DNA of 64,000 nucleotides from Mesocentrotus franciscanus (lineage: Eukaryota > Echinodermata > Echinoidea > Camarodonta > Strongylocentrotidae), in the NCBI GenBank assembly GCA_037976565.1, contig CP137668.1:36928430-36992429 (forward strand). The letters run 5' to 3'. Shown piece after piece: positions 1 to 13,080 of the stretch. The first letter of the stretch is position 1. The number at the start of each line of letters is the position of its first letter. The position numbers and the translations under genes were made by a program. The notes beneath the pieces were generated by a model. The model was not told the origin of the DNA. It saw only the letters and a list, made by a program, of their open reading frames with translations, and ran no database searches.

Positions 1-2834
1 AGGAAATTATTTCTTATGATTTGTCAATTCTTGGAAAAGAATAATCAATTTGTTTTACATACCTTTAGGTATTTTGTTTTATATGAATTAACAATGCTGA
101 GACTTAAATGTTTCCAAAGCTTTTTGAACCTACTGAAATATTATAAACAGAAACTTTGGTTCAAATATTGTGTAGGTTTCCATCAAATCTGTGGAAAGTT
201 GGAGAAAAATCACCAAACTCTTTATCAAATTCCGGCCATATTTTCTAGGTTAAATGGGAATAATTTTGGTGATTTATGGATCATTGTGAGTCTTATATTT
301 CATAAATATGATTTCCCCATGGATCATAATGTAAGAATTAAATACAGAATGACTGATTGGAAATTGACGTATTCAATCCACAGGATAACCTTAAATTAAT
401 TAAGTAAGCCAACTTACTTCTCATCTCATGATATCTAAGATCTCTCTGCTCAGTTGTCCCTTGCACCATTTCCCATGCTCCAGGTGCGTAAGGTGCATAA
501 GGTATGTATCTCAAACAGCACATGAGAACTCAGAGAATTACTTACCTCAAAGATTCAGGAAATGCAAGAAAGATAGTCATGATGATAACTACCAAAGATA
601 TTAACAGTAGACTTTCATAAAACATTCATGTAAAAAAGATAACATCCCAAGTAAACTTTGTCCATTTTGAATGTCTCAATGACAAGGCTTAGCTTAAACA
701 ATGGATGTTTTTAACTTTTAAATGGGAACCTACCAAAGTTGGGTACACTTTTTTTCAATATGCACTGTACAAGAGAGATAAAGATGATGAAATGGATGAG
801 CACTACTCCCCACTCTAACTGACTAATCTGCCTGCAAGGTATTAATGGCATTACAAAATGGCATTCTGTTGATGCCATCCAGACAAGGTGGGTCTAGATT
901 TACAAGTGATTTGGATGAAATTCTGTATTTTTTTCCTCTCTCTTCCACCCTCTTTTATCCATCATCTTCCTGTTTTGTAGACTTTTTAAAAAAACCTGCA
1001 GAAGCAATAACCCAGTATTTTATAGACAATATAGTCTTCTTCACCTGGATGAAGTGTGATTAGATGCCTGTGGCTTGGATGGACTAACCGACTAATATTT
1101 CAACGAGGATGAGATTACCTTAAAGAGTTTAATTTAGGGTGGGTTGGACATGGGTAAGACTACACCCACACCCCTGGGGCGAGCTCTAGATGCTCGATTA
1201 GCTGCTCTTGCTGGTTGCCCAACGGGGCAGTCACCTGTGAAACGGAGTTGCCCCTGTGGTATCAAGTGGTACTCTGAACAGAGATGAGAAAATGAGGGAA
1301 AATTCATATCAAGTATGTTGCTATGAGATGTGGATTATGAATGCCATCAAATGAGGTGATGGAAAATATTCATGTGGCATTTTTAAAAACTTAGCATGGA
1401 TTAGGGGTTGGAGGAAAATCGTTGCTCTTTGTGAAAATTTAATTTTCCTTGTAGTTAAAAACTCATAGTAATTTATTCATTGATATTTTAGGAGTTGGAA
1501 GTGAATGTTTGCACACTCCAAGTAATGTTTTATTTATCTGGAAAATAGAGGATCATTTTTCTATTGCTCATTGTAGTCATTTGGTGGAATATAATTGAAA
1601 ACAGTATGCCCATGAATTTTCAGGATAGAAATTTTGAATTATCTCCTTTCTATTTTTTACTTTCAATGTTTTATCCCTTATCAGCTAATTTGTATATTCT
1701 GGTATATTTCATTCCTGACAGATTTTCCTTTAAACCACATGATTTTTTGGGTTAAAATCCCATGATCAGAACAAGATAGTGTATGTCTCATATAATATAA
1801 AGGAATCATGGATTGCAGGATTTTGTACGTAGCGATAACATTCACAATATTAACTTGAGATATAAATCAAGTAGCTTTATGTGTTTGTTTTTCATTTGTA
1901 TAAGTCAGTGAGAAATGTGCCAATATATTTTTTGTGATATTTACATCAATTTTATATCAGTTGATGAATGTTCCAATTTGTTAATTGGACATTTTCTGTA
2001 AATTTGTATATATGGTATGATTTTAAATAAACATGTATGAATTAATTATGTTACTCTCAAAGAACAGTCTGAACGAGCTTGCTCTCCCTTAAAAAAAAGT
2101 GTCTATTTGACCTCTCTCTATATTTTTGGAGAAAAGAAACTTTATGCCAAATCTTACTTTCTCTTCATCCTTCATAGTGTGTCATTATTCTAATTTCATT
2201 CCTACCATCAAGCGCAGGAAACAATGATAACACTTGAATGTTAGAGTCAAGTACACTGTGGGGTTTGATACAAGGTCATTATCCTAGTTTCCCTGCCAGA
2301 GTCTTCCCCTGTGTGGGTTCATCTAATCTGGGCCGGGTTAGAGCCGTGTGAAACCCTTCCTGCCAGCGCCTTCCTCTCCTGGGCCAAAGTTTGAAAGAAT
2401 GCCAACTATGTCGGGAATGCTGCGAGCGTAATTAATGTGAGTGGTTGATTGCTCCTGTCACATGACCACATTGATTCACAAAGTGTGAAGAATATATGTG
2501 ATTCCTATTTGAACTTTGGTTTTCTTTTGGGCAGTGGGAGAAAAAAAAGTTGTGTTGTTTGATAAAAATTAGTTGTTGGGCCATGTGAAAAAGATATGAA
2601 AGTTATATTCCGATTTAATTTTTTATTTGATATCAAAACTTTTTTGAAAGGTTTGGCAATTAGACAATTTGGATATAATATTCATGGACTGATACAGTAC
2701 ATATTATTAGTGAAAGAGCACTTTTGTTGATGCAATGAATTTGATACGACAATGATTGTTTGCTTGTACTAGATTGATGTTTTTCATGAATGTGAAATGT
2801 GTCTCTAATAAGTAGACCCGCTGGACGTAAGTGT
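1..2834. other. 5' flank with no supported gene
   Basis: AT-rich sequence without repeats I could bound. At about 1130-1290 a GC-richer patch contains a GGGGCA/TGCCCC stem. ATG G followed by GTAAGA at 1148-1151 is a phase-compatible but weak alternative first exon for the receptor. A second GC-richer patch is at about 2290-2430. Confidence 0.5.
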
Positions 2835-2835
2835 G

Positions 2836-3003
2836 GAAAGACCCCCCATCTCCCCTGTCTTTCTTCTCTGTCTATCTCCTGTCTCCTGTAATTTATATAT
2901 CTATTCTCTCTCTCTCTTTCTCTCCCTCTCCCTCTCCCTCCCTCTCTCCCTCTCCCTCCCTCTCTCCCTCTCCCTCCCCTCTCTCCCTCTCCCTCCCCTC
3001 TCT
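2836..3003. repeat. CT-rich microsatellite with a duplicated unique leader (copy 1)
   Basis: About 70 bases of pyrimidine-rich leader (GTCTTTCTTCTCTGTCTATC core) lead into (CT)n/(CCCTCT)n at 2905-3003. The same leader recurs almost unchanged at 5165-5245, also joined to (CT)n. Confidence 0.85.
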
Positions 3004-3744
3004 CATCATTTATCCATTTTTCCACATCGCCAAGAAAACCTAACAATGTCTCACCATCTAGAAAATGTATCACTTATTATCAGCACGAAGAGAGCAAATA
3101 TCTACTCTTGTATATCTCAATAGAGTTATCATTATAGTAGCTATAGTAGATATTTGTAGGAAAAGTAATGACCTTCTCCAGGTAATAGCGTTTTTCACTT
3201 TAGAACTTGATAAGTTAATCTCATCAAGGCCAGCTTAATTTGTTACACATTTTCCATTAGCCTCGGAATGGTAAATTATCCAGCCTATTGTATTTTGCTC
3301 TTTGATGTTCATGTATTTTTGTTAATTTACCTAATGCATGTATGTGGATTGGGATTACATATTTCTGTATGCATGAACAAAAGAAAATATTTAAACTTAA
3401 AGATATGAAAACAACTTTGCTATACACAATTTTCTCATATGCAGAAATATATCCATACTTGAATCCAGCATAATTTGGCTATATACTTTCTTCATAAGAT
3501 ATGAACAAAGTATTTTATTATTGCAATGTATGTACAAAGTTTGGCCAAAAAAATGCATTCAAATTAAGTTTATTTTTTGCTCATTTTTCATATGAAGGCA
3601 CTTATTAAAATGTGAAGTATAACAGTGTAAACACAATCGCTAAGACTTTCTAAAAATCAAAAAAGCAATTTTGGTAGCCTAGGGCGTCACCTTTTGAAAT
3701 GTGTGAACATGACAATGACAAATGACATAGTGCAAACATGCTTT

Positions 3745-3823
3745 TGTTTGATTGCAGTCAGAAGTGCTTTAAATCTGTGTTATTAAATTATATGTGTTAA
3801 CGCCCTTCTGGCTCCAAACAGAC
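3745..3823. repeat. Dispersed hairpin element, copy 1
   Basis: Decayed left arm (TGTTTGATTGCAGTCAGAAG) and intact right arm TTAACGCCCTTCTGGCTCC followed by AAACAGAC. Member of a nine-copy family in this window. Confidence 0.75.
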
Positions 3824-4547
3824 AATTTTCTAAAGACAATACATTGGGTATTGATATCGCCCTTCGGTTGATAATCTGACCTTGTGATCTTCTTCAAGAA
3901 ATAATGAGTTTGATAATAAATGTGCAAGATATACTGTCCCTAAAAGAACAAATCTCTGATTATGAAACCTTTCCGATTGTTCTTTTAGGAACAATGTCAT
4001 CTTGTCGTTCTATATTCAAAGTGAAATAACATGTTTAAAAAGGATTCAAAGTGATTACCTAATGGTTCTCTACCAATTAGGAAATTGCCGGTATATTACC
4101 CTCCAAAGCATGAATTATACCCATTGTTCCTGAATGTAGATCTTCCTAAAGTAATTAGCGGGTAACCTTGAGTGGCTATTACCCTCTGTATCGGTACTGC
4201 TTGTAGTTTCCAACCCTCCCCCCTTTGGGTTACTGCCCGAGGATGAAACCCAATCTATGTTTTGGAGGGATCAGTCCTAAGATTTCAGGCATGAGAGAGG
4301 GTTGTGTGTTGTTTTCCATGTTAGAATGAGGTTCTCTGTGTGGTTTTTAAAATTGAATTGTCTGTCTTGTAGGCAGCCCGGCAGAACCGTGGCTCTGACG
4401 ATCGCGCCGAGATTCCGCTTGATTCTCGCCTGAACTTTTCACTCGATCACCTCTCGGCCTCCTTTCTCCTCTCTCCAAGCCAAGCCGTGTTGGGAAGAGG
4501 GAAAAAACATGTCAGAGAAGATAACATGGGTCACTTTGTTATCTCAG

Positions 4548-4614
4548 CATGTCTCTATTCATAGTGCCCCCTCCCCCTCCCCATCCTCTCTCTCACACTC
4601 CCTCCTATCTCTTT

Positions 4615-4659
<45 letters not shown>

Positions 4660-4790
4660 TGCCTATCTCTCTCCCTCTCTCCTTCTCTCTCTGTTTCTCT
4701 ATCTCTACAATCTCATCATGTCTCTATTGATTGTGGCCCCTCCCCATCCCCTCTCTCTCTCTCTCACTCTCTATCTATCTCTACAATTTG
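4548..4790. repeat. CT-rich tract with an internal duplication
   Basis: (CT)n and (CA)n runs. The segment starting CATGTCTCTATT occurs at 4548 and again at 4716, each followed by CCCCTCCCC, indicating a local duplication of about 168 bp. Confidence 0.75.
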
Positions 4791-5164
4791 AGAGGATTAT
4801 TTGAAAATGTTCACATCTCGCTCTTCGTTTGGGAATATTGAGCTCGAGTGAGAGTAAAAAATGGTGTCCAGCTTGCGCTAATTTGTTCCTCCAGGATAAT
4901 GCAGTGCTCTCACTGTATAGTAATCATTATTATTTCTCCTTTCTTCATATAGTATGTTTTACCAAGCCATCCCTCCCCACCCTTTCCCACAACCTAAATC
5001 TGATCCTTAAGTATTTTGTATTATTGACTATTGTAGTACACTTATAGGTTTAGCATTGGCCTATTTTAATTTACGCTTTCCCTATTACTCTAAAGATGCT
5101 CAATTATTTGGGATAATTCATAAGTCTAGAGGCATATAGGATGTGATTTCATCATGATCATCTT

Positions 5165-5413
5165 GAAAAGACCCCCAGTCTCCCCTGTCTTTCTTCTCTG
5201 TCTATCTCCTGTCTCCTATAATTGATATATCTATTCTCTCTCTCTCTCTCTCTCTTTTCTCTTTTTCTCTCTCTCTCCCTCCCTCCCTCCTAGCTCTCCC
5301 CATCTCCCTCTCCTCTCTGTCTACTGCTCTCTCTTCCCCTCTCTCTTCCCCTCTCCTTCCCTCTTTTCCCTGTTTCTCTCACCTTTCCTCTCTTTCACCT
5401 CTCACTCTGTATG

Positions 5414-5449
<36 letters not shown>

Positions 5450-5456
5450 TCTCCCT
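5165..5456. repeat. CT-rich microsatellite with a duplicated unique leader (copy 2)
   Basis: Second copy of the leader seen at 2836, then (CT)n, (CCCT)n and mixed pyrimidine repeats to 5456. Confidence 0.85.
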
Positions 5457-7251
5457 GCCATCACTCTTCGTTCCATAAATCAGACACCGATCCGTCTTGG
5501 AAGGCATCCTAATACCGGGCCATCAGTCACCATCATGTCTTTCTTATCTGGCCAAACGACCACCGTTTATTTGCACACACTTGACTTTGTGGGGGAAGCG
5601 GTGTTAACCTCATCCCCATGAATATCGTTGTCTGCAATGTTAACCTCCGCTCCCAATTATCGCTAGGCCGTGGAGGTCGGTAATGCCGAATAGACATAGA
5701 CATCCCTCGACCAGCAGTGTCTGATGAATTTTCATAGAAGTTTTCTAAAACAGATGCTTCAAATTTTGTTGGATATTTGTTTCTGGAAATTGTCAAATCA
5801 CGAGGGTCATGCGCCGCCTCTGAATTGGAATTTTGTGCCAGAGGTGATATGTTTTAGTTTAGTTCTTCAATCAATTAACAATCTTGTTTTTCTAGTATCA
5901 CAAGAACATTTATGAATTATTTTCAAACTTTATACCAGAAATCATAACCATAGGAATCAAAGTCTTGCAGTTTGGTCAAAAGTCAAAAATCACTGAAGAT
6001 GATTTTCATGAAATAGAATTTTTATCTAAATTCTGGCAGCATTCACATATCTTACTCCTCCATCTTACATCTTCATCGTGAGGATGAGCTAGGTGTTTTC
6101 AAATTCTCAGCTCACAGGATAAAGAAAGATCAAAGGTCATTGCACTTTTTCATATTATTCTCCACAACACCTGAAGTCTACCACATGTATGAAAATAAGC
6201 ACTTGCATTGCCGAAAATTAAATAATTTAGGACTAATTAGACAATTCCTTTATTCACACAAAGTTTTCAATCTGAGCGTCTATCTTTACAGCTGTGACTT
6301 TGCAGTGGAATTTACCGTTGTACTTGAGATTAAGAGAGCATCAAATTGAATTCCGCTTCCTAGTTCAAACAGATATATGAAGCTTGATTTTAAGCTACCG
6401 ATGGAAGCGCTCAATGGGGACTAAGTGGATGAATTACAATGAGAAGCTGTTGAAAAGGGATTTCTAGTTTATCTCCTCACACATTACGATCTTCACCATA
6501 TTCATGCAGAAGTTCTAAGAAATTAGTTATCCCCAAAGGCGTAGGCTTTAAGTCGGTAGCAAGGGGATGTTTGTAAATGGTATTTAGGTAGAGACAAAGC
6601 TCTTGCTTTTCTGTAAGCCCTCTACTGAGAGAGTGATAAGGTTTAAAGTGAAATAGAGAGTGACGGATAGACAGTGGAACTGCTGCTCAAATGAGATATT
6701 GGGAAGTGTAATTCTAATCTTTTTGATTTTTTTTTTCTTCTCAGAAATATTTGTGCCATCATGCTTTTTAGTCATTCCTACATCCTTTTTCATATTGGCT
6801 TTATCCTCATTTTATGAAAACAAATTCATGATCGATTAGTTGTCAAGGTGAACACGTCCTCTTTACTGTTCTGTTTTTAATATGTGTGCTTAATGCAAAA
6901 AGTGCAGCCACTTCAATGATTCTAAATACATTCAGGATATGAAATTCATAGTTTTAACTATTTACTTCCACTTTGCTATGTTGCTTGATATAAGTTCAGT
7001 CATCAATATGGCACATTTTCCAATGTCAGAATCTCTTGAAACATTGCCTCTAATTTTCTCTGTCCTTTTTCTGTAACTTGTGACTTCTAAAAATTTGTTT
7101 GCTCATGTCATAACAACAGTGAAAGATTATAATTTATCACTTAAGTTTCAGCTCTCATTGTATCTTGAGGATAATTGGAAAGAGATGCTGAATCGTGACA
7201 GATTTATAGTTTGTAGATGTCTATGAACTTTTTCTTTTCATGAATATTTAT
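5457..7251. other. No supported gene; AT-rich apart from a GC-richer patch
   Basis: The 5480-5710 patch is GC-richer and open on the minus strand for 87 codons, but the product shows no recognisable motif. The remainder is ordinary AT-rich sequence. Confidence 0.5.
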
Positions 7252-7470
7252 AGGGTGTGTTCAAGTGCTTTTGGAAGTAAACCTACCGTACTCTACCGTA
7301 CTCTACCGACCCGGGCCTCTACAATGCGTATCATGCCAGGTGGTTTGTTTTGCGAACGTTCAGTCGCTTATGTGGGAAGTGTACCTCCAAGGTACCAATT
7401 TAGTACCGTAATTAACGTTGTATAAACCGCCCTCGTGTATTAACCGCACCCCTCTTTTTCGCCCTTTAAA
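7252..7470. repeat. DNA-transposon-end-like sequence with TACCGTACTC repeats
   Basis: Begins GGGTGTGTTCAAGTGCTTTT, followed by a tandem CTACCGTACT repeat, and at 7405-7450 contains CCGTAATTAACG and ATTAACCGCACCCC. The reverse complement of 10180-10237 begins very similarly (GTATGTTCAAGGGCTCTTTT), and the CCGTAATTAACG module recurs at 9779-9862. These look like ends of related elements, possibly one 3-kb element at 7252-10237. Confidence 0.4.
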
Positions 7471-7850
7471 AAAAAAAAAAAAAAAACTTTTTTTTTGGTC
7501 CGCAGGAAGAATTTTTTTTTGTTTGTTAAAATTGTTGATTTTACCGGCTTTTACGACACAAAGTAAGCCGACGAAAAGAAAGAAATGAATGAAGAAAATG
7601 ATTGCCGACACCACCATGGCAGCATTTGAGGAACAACATAAGACAGATCGAGGGAGATCGAGAGAGAGGGGACAAAAGGCATGCCGACGGAAAGCAAGAA
7701 AAATAATTGCCGATCCCACCAGCGTTTGAGAAAAAAAAGAAACATCGCGGGAGAGAAGCGAAAACAATCGCTGATATTTAATAATTAGGCTTTTAATTTT
7801 ATAACAAAAAATAAGCCGACGGAAAGAAAATAAAATATGAAAACTAAAAG
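7471..7850. repeat. Poly(A) run and degenerate tandem GCCGACGGAAAG repeat
   Basis: An A/T homopolymer patch is followed by at least three diverged units containing GCCGACGAAAAGAAAG, GCCGACGGAAAGCAAG and GCCGACGGAAAGAAAA (near 7567, 7682 and 7814). The purine bias keeps the minus strand open for 169 codons. I take this as an artefact of composition. Confidence 0.5.
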
Positions 7851-8126
7851 TAAGATTCAAAGTTATCACTGATACAAATTAGTACGGCACATCGCGCTAG
7901 GAAACAAAGATGTCTGGTGATAAACAAAAAAGCAGTAACGATCATAGCATGCGCCAGCCCAACATGAATTTTATTCGGCCGTGAAATAGCCTGCTATTGT
8001 ATTAGCTTGATCAATCGAGCGGGACGCCGGCGGAGGTGGACGGCCATATTGTTTTTATTGTTATTGGGAGATTAACTCAATTAACACAAAAGGTTGGTGA
8101 GTCTTAGCAATGTTTAACATGAAACA

Positions 8127-8435
8127 ATGAGATCTCGGACAAAACATAGGGAACCTTTTGACTGGGATCAGGGAGGTAAAATTCCACCTCCCTGCTGGGA
8201 TAGCGTCAGTCTATGTCTAGTACACGTTGTCTCTTTTGTCCTTCTCTCCAGTTGGTTACAGAGGAGATCGGACTTGTCTAGGCACGCCCGACTGCTAGGG
8301 GTGGCTACGGTGTGCGATGGGCTGCCAAATACTCGCTCTAGATAGCGTGGCTTCTCGGCCAGAATGCCCGTCGTTCCACTGATATTTCTCATTAAATTTA
8401 GTTTACTTATTAAATAATAATAATAATAACACCGG
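8127..8435. repeat. GC-richer block with 9-bp stem hairpin and (AAT)n tail, possible retroelement end
   Basis: The stem CAGGGAGGT/ACCTCCCTG with an 8-base loop lies at 8170-8195. The block ends in (AAT)n at about 8415-8430, as the 3' ends of some LINEs and SINEs do. No coding motif supports this, so the identity is open. Confidence 0.3.
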
Positions 8436-9068
8436 TGGAATAAGTAAAACAACATTAGAATAGACGGACTTCACACAATTTGCACTAGATCTAGAGTCTA
8501 TGTTACACAAAAAATCGTAAGAATGACCTAGGCTCACATCAATACAAATCATTGAATTAATAATAGTATTTAAAAATTATACAACATAATCCCCCTTTTC
8601 GAGAAGTCTCTGAATAAAATGTTAATTTATAAATCATCAAATCTATCTCTTTAAATTAAAAAAACAACATTTGTTGCCCCTTTATTTTTAAGAAAGAAGG
8701 TTGATTCATGATTATAATTTTATTCAATTATTGAAACAGCTCTGAAGACGAGACTAGGAAAAGAAGTTATCTTCATCATCATTCTTCCTTCCATCTCCCT
8801 TTTTTTCAATTCTATTTATTCATATTCGAATATTTTTAAACCTATTTTCCCCTCAAATCTTGCCTTTACAATTTGATCTTCTTTCTTTAAAAGTACAGAA
8901 TTATTTACTTAATGTAGTTTTCGCATGTTTTCTTTTCTTTCTTAAGTTTCTTTTATATTGTCTCTCGATCCCTCCCAAAATTCATTCACCTCTCATATTT
9001 CTTTCACCATCATGTCGCAGAAATTTAGAATACAAAAACATTCCCATCAAAGATTAATGCATGCCAGA

Positions 9069-9141
9069 CAGCTGGCGCCAGCTGGGTGTAACATTACACC
9101 GCGGTTTCTTTGAACAGGGTTCAAAGGTTCAAAGGTTCAAC
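9069..9141. repeat. Three consecutive palindromes, then GGTTCA direct repeats
   Basis: A perfect 16-bp palindrome CAGCTGGCGCCAGCTG (9069-9084) holds two CAGCTG E-boxes. It abuts GGTGTAACATTACACC (9085-9100, 7-bp arms). Nine bases later comes TTTGAAC-AGG-GTTCAAA (9109-9125), continuing as GGTTCA repeated with 2-base spacing to 9141. Confidence 0.8.
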
Positions 9142-9778
9142 ATGACCATTGTCTGTCCGCGCGTATCACTCAGCACATTCCAAAATATATGCAAATCTTG
9201 GTTAAGCGTGTAGCATGTGCCTTAACATGTGATCGTTGTTTTTAATTGACAGACAAACAGACCAATCATAATAGAGCTTGTTGGATGGGCACTCTGACAG
9301 GGACATGAGTATTTTGAGGATGCATACATGTAGCTAGCCTTATGCTTCATCTTTTTAGGGAGTGGTCTAGATTAAGGATGATAATTTATGCTGACCTGGG
9401 ACTCATTTCTGGACCGCAGACAACATGATAAACAAAATGTAGCAATGTGCCCTCTATTCAGGACAAGGTCAGTGGGTCACACTGTGATCATAGGAATTAC
9501 ATGAAAAGTTATCAGATACAAGATTATAATATAACATTGACATTAGATATATTTTTCTGATGTCAGAACTTCCGATGGATGATTTGAAAAGCGTTGAAAA
9601 TGAGTGTCACTTTCAGGACGATGGTATATAACTAAGCCAAGAGCTTCAGGATATTTGTCGCATATCATTTTGGGGACATCCCCAATCCTCTCCTAGCGCG
9701 AGCACTCTCGGTGACACAATTTGACCGCTGCTGAGCGGAGATTGTAACATACCGAGAGTTTGCAGCATGGTGCATGTC

Positions 9779-9862
9779 TGTAACGGTGTATAAACCGCAC
9801 CCCGACTTTTGATGTTTGCCGGCGGTAAAAAAAGTGCGGTTAATACACCGTTAATTACGGTA
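9779..9862. repeat. Imperfect inverted repeat with CGGTGTATAAACCGCACC arms
   Basis: Left arm AACGGTGTATAAACCGCACC (from 9781) faces right arm GTGCGGTTAATACACCGTTA (9835-9854) across a loop of about 35 bp, extending into TTACGGT. The same end sequence appears at 7405-7450. Confidence 0.65.
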
Positions 9863-9989
9863 TGCTTCACACTCAAATCGGGGCTGGGGGTGGGGGACGA
9901 CATGTTGCGTAGCAACGTGTCAAAGGTGAAGTATTTGGCGCGCTATTTCAAACAACTATTGAGCCGCCTGGCCGTCGCCCAATCACTAT

Positions 9990-10237
9990 TGCTATTTGGC
10001 GCACTTCTGGTGCGCTATGCTGTAGACTGGCTTGCCTTCAGGCGCTCGTCGAGGTACGGTATGGTTCACCTTGGCATGCTCTGGACCACCTTGGGAGGTG
10101 GTCCACCGTGGCACGCTTCTGGAGTGTTACGGTACAGTACTGTGCAGTACGGTTCGCTTTAGGAACATTCTGGCGCCTCGTCTGGTGTGGCACAGTAGGG
10201 TATGGTATGCTTGAAAAGAGCCCTTGAACATACGCAT
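9990..10237. repeat. GC-rich transposon-end-like sequence with TACGGTA repeats
   Basis: Short repeats of TACGGTA, CAGTACTGTGCAGTACGG and a GGACCACCT/AGGTGGTCC stem (10082-10106) sit inside this block. Its outer edge resembles the edge at 7252 in inverted orientation. Confidence 0.4.
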
Positions 10238-12301
10238 AATGATGTCTGCTGACTTGAATGTATCTATTACCAGCCTTTCTTCATGCTGTTCATTCCACTG
10301 GGGACTACTATTAAGCAGTACTTCATGTCATTTTACTTTCTGAAAACACTCACTTTACAATAGCAAACTGTTAGCTTTGAAATTAAAATGCCTGGGGGAA
10401 GGTCTGGTTCTATGATCAAACATAAATAATCGATGTCCAATTCTTTTCTTTTTGTCACATCCATCATAATAGCCATCACGCAGCAGGTTCAGAATTTATC
10501 AATGTAGGTCACTGTCGTAGCAGTGTGCGTGTGGGGTTAATGTACGATTGGATGTCTGGCCTAGTTTACGGTGGAAATCTGGCACGGCCTATGACTACGA
10601 GGTGTAAATCTTTACAAATATTACCATCATGATGAACCAGAATTCAATTCTTCTGAGATTAGGAACTGCAATCATATCATCGCCAAGATGTGTGCTTCGA
10701 ACTAGTTTAACGTAAACATGCAAACAAGCGGTGCATCCTTGACCCACATCTTGGTGCAGTAATGGCGTTCTTTGCCCCGTTTGGGAGGACTTTGTTCTAT
10801 CTCTGTCTAAATAAACCCGCATGTGGGATGTAGAGGTAGAGAGAGAGAGCAACGGAAAGGGGCTTTTCTCAAACAGAAAGCAACTGTAAATTTTGTGCGT
10901 CCAATGCTGACTTGCTATGTTCTGTCTGTGGTCTTCTCAAAGCATTGACCCAATTCTTTTGGAGGGAGCTTTCCCTAGACTGCAATAAAGATTGGTTACA
11001 AAGGGGGGAATAGGGGTCACAAGATGTCACTATCAAAACCAGTTTGGATAGTTATTTCACTCTAGTGCATAGCTATTTATCTCTACACAAAAGCACAGCA
11101 CAAGCCAACCGACAACGAGTCTGCTTTTATTATTACAGAGACACACTCACAAAGGTTGTACAACAAAAGGAACACAAAATTAGAGATCTATTATATGGAT
11201 TTAGTACCAGTCCCAATGCAACCAGGAAAAAGACGGGAAGTTATCGTTTCTAGACCAGGCCTCCATTACCTAGGACCATACAAGTTCTGAACCTGTGCAT
11301 GCTAGCCTATCTATGTTGTGATTGGATATAGTAATGATCGGATGCGACCAACCATGTTTGGCAAGTTCACTGTTTTCATATATCATTCATATCTAGTCAC
11401 TCTTCATATGTATAGAGTACATGCTCACTCAAACTGAATTGGAACCCACCCATAGGTCTCGTTATCCCTGTGTAAACGAATTATTCTTTCCTTTTGTTGT
11501 GCAAAGCCAACGGTTATGCAGCGCGGTTTGTTTGCTGTGAATGACAGATTTGTGGTGGAATCCAAATGTGATTTTTATGTGCGACTGGAGGTCTGACTGT
11601 ACGGCTTATGGGCTGTACACCCTGCTGTGCCCAGTCAAACGTGGATACTAGAATAGCATGTGGCATAACCACACCATGACATGACTTTATTCTCTTTTCT
11701 ATATACATCACATATTATCACTGCTTTTCTAGTTTATCTAGCATTTCATGTTTCACCCTAAGTTCTCTTGTTCGGTATTTTCCAACCGCATTAAGATTTT
11801 GTAAAGTTTTCTATTACGGAAAACAAAGTGTTCCGTGCCGAGTATTTTTCTTCCAATTTGTACCTCACACATTAATCACAGTCTTTTTATTTTAACTTTA
11901 TTTCCCCCATCAATTATAAAAGGGGCCCAGCATCATGAGATTGTAGATGTATATAAGTCCAAAGAAAGAACAATTGTACAATGGATGCAACATGCTTGCA
12001 TGGTGGGAAATGCTAAAGGAAAGAACACTATTCATCAATAGAAAATGTTAACACTGAATTAAACTCCCAGTTTGATACCTACCAAACTAGTCTTATGCAT
12101 CTTCAATACGCATACTGCACTTTTCCTCCTCATTTTGTGTATGGTTTTAAGCTGTATCAGCTGTCCATAGGCATAGCAGTCCTAATACCTTTATTCTATT
12201 AAATGGACCGAACTGCTAAAGAGGACACAAATTATATAAAGCCTAGTGGGAAATGGCTGTATTCTAATTCTGCAACATTTAATAACTTTCATAACATATC
12301 A
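10238..12301. other. No supported gene
   Basis: AT-rich with scattered short open frames on both strands. None has motifs or convincing codon use. Confidence 0.55.
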
Positions 12302-12375
12302 TCCGTTTGGAGCCAGAAGGGAATTAACTCTTATGCTTTAACACAGAGTTAATGCCCTTCTGGCTCTGGACAGAC
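12302..12375. repeat. Dispersed hairpin element, copy 2
   Basis: Left arm GGAGCCAGAAGGGAATTAAC pairs with right arm GTTAATGCCCTTCTGGCTC across a loop of about 20 bp. Nearly complete copy. Confidence 0.9.
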
Positions 12376-13080
12376 GATATTAGAAGTTCTAGTGTATTTC
12401 AACAGAGGTAAAGCTTGAGCAGCCTAAGAAAAATGTACTTTTTCTAGAGACAAGTGAGAGGTCACTAGAACTTATAAGTACACTGAGTACGAGGAGATAA
12501 TAGATAGAAACTTAAGTATAAGATGTTTTGAAAGAAAAAGTGAAACCAATACACAAAATTTAAATGGTTGGTAAATTTATCAAGATGATCAAGTAGGAAA
12601 TAAAAAATTAAATACTCCTACCTGTGCCAGATGGTTGTGTGACATTGATTTATGTATAGTTACCTATTTATCTAAATTCTAGCATCTTGTCACGTAGCAC
12701 TGGTATTGTTCTAAATGACCTTTAATACATGGTCAACATTCTATCTTTTGTTTGAATATTGTGATAATGGTTGCAATCGTAAAGTATTATATACTGAGCA
12801 ATTGGAACATATTTGGGGGATAACAGCACAATACAGCTTTTAAATGTTTTTCTTTGTCCTCCTTCTTATATATATATTTAAAAAAATTAATTTCCAGCAT
12901 TTCCATATGAAATTTACTTTGAAAATTGATTTGTTATTTCATAGTATAGTTGGTACAAAGAATAAGCATTATTAAATCAAGAAAGGCTTTTTATTTCTCT
13001 ATAAAGGTGACTGATATAAACAAAAATTATAGTAATGACATTGAACTTTAGAGAAGTAATCCCTCTCAGCTCATTAGGCC

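Noticed and set aside
5533..5796. 87-codon minus-strand frame
   Set aside because: No recognisable motif and no splice or promoter context; kept only as a GC-richer patch.
7360..7869. 169-codon minus-strand frame
   Set aside because: Runs through A/T homopolymers and degenerate tandem repeats; Phe-rich product without motifs.
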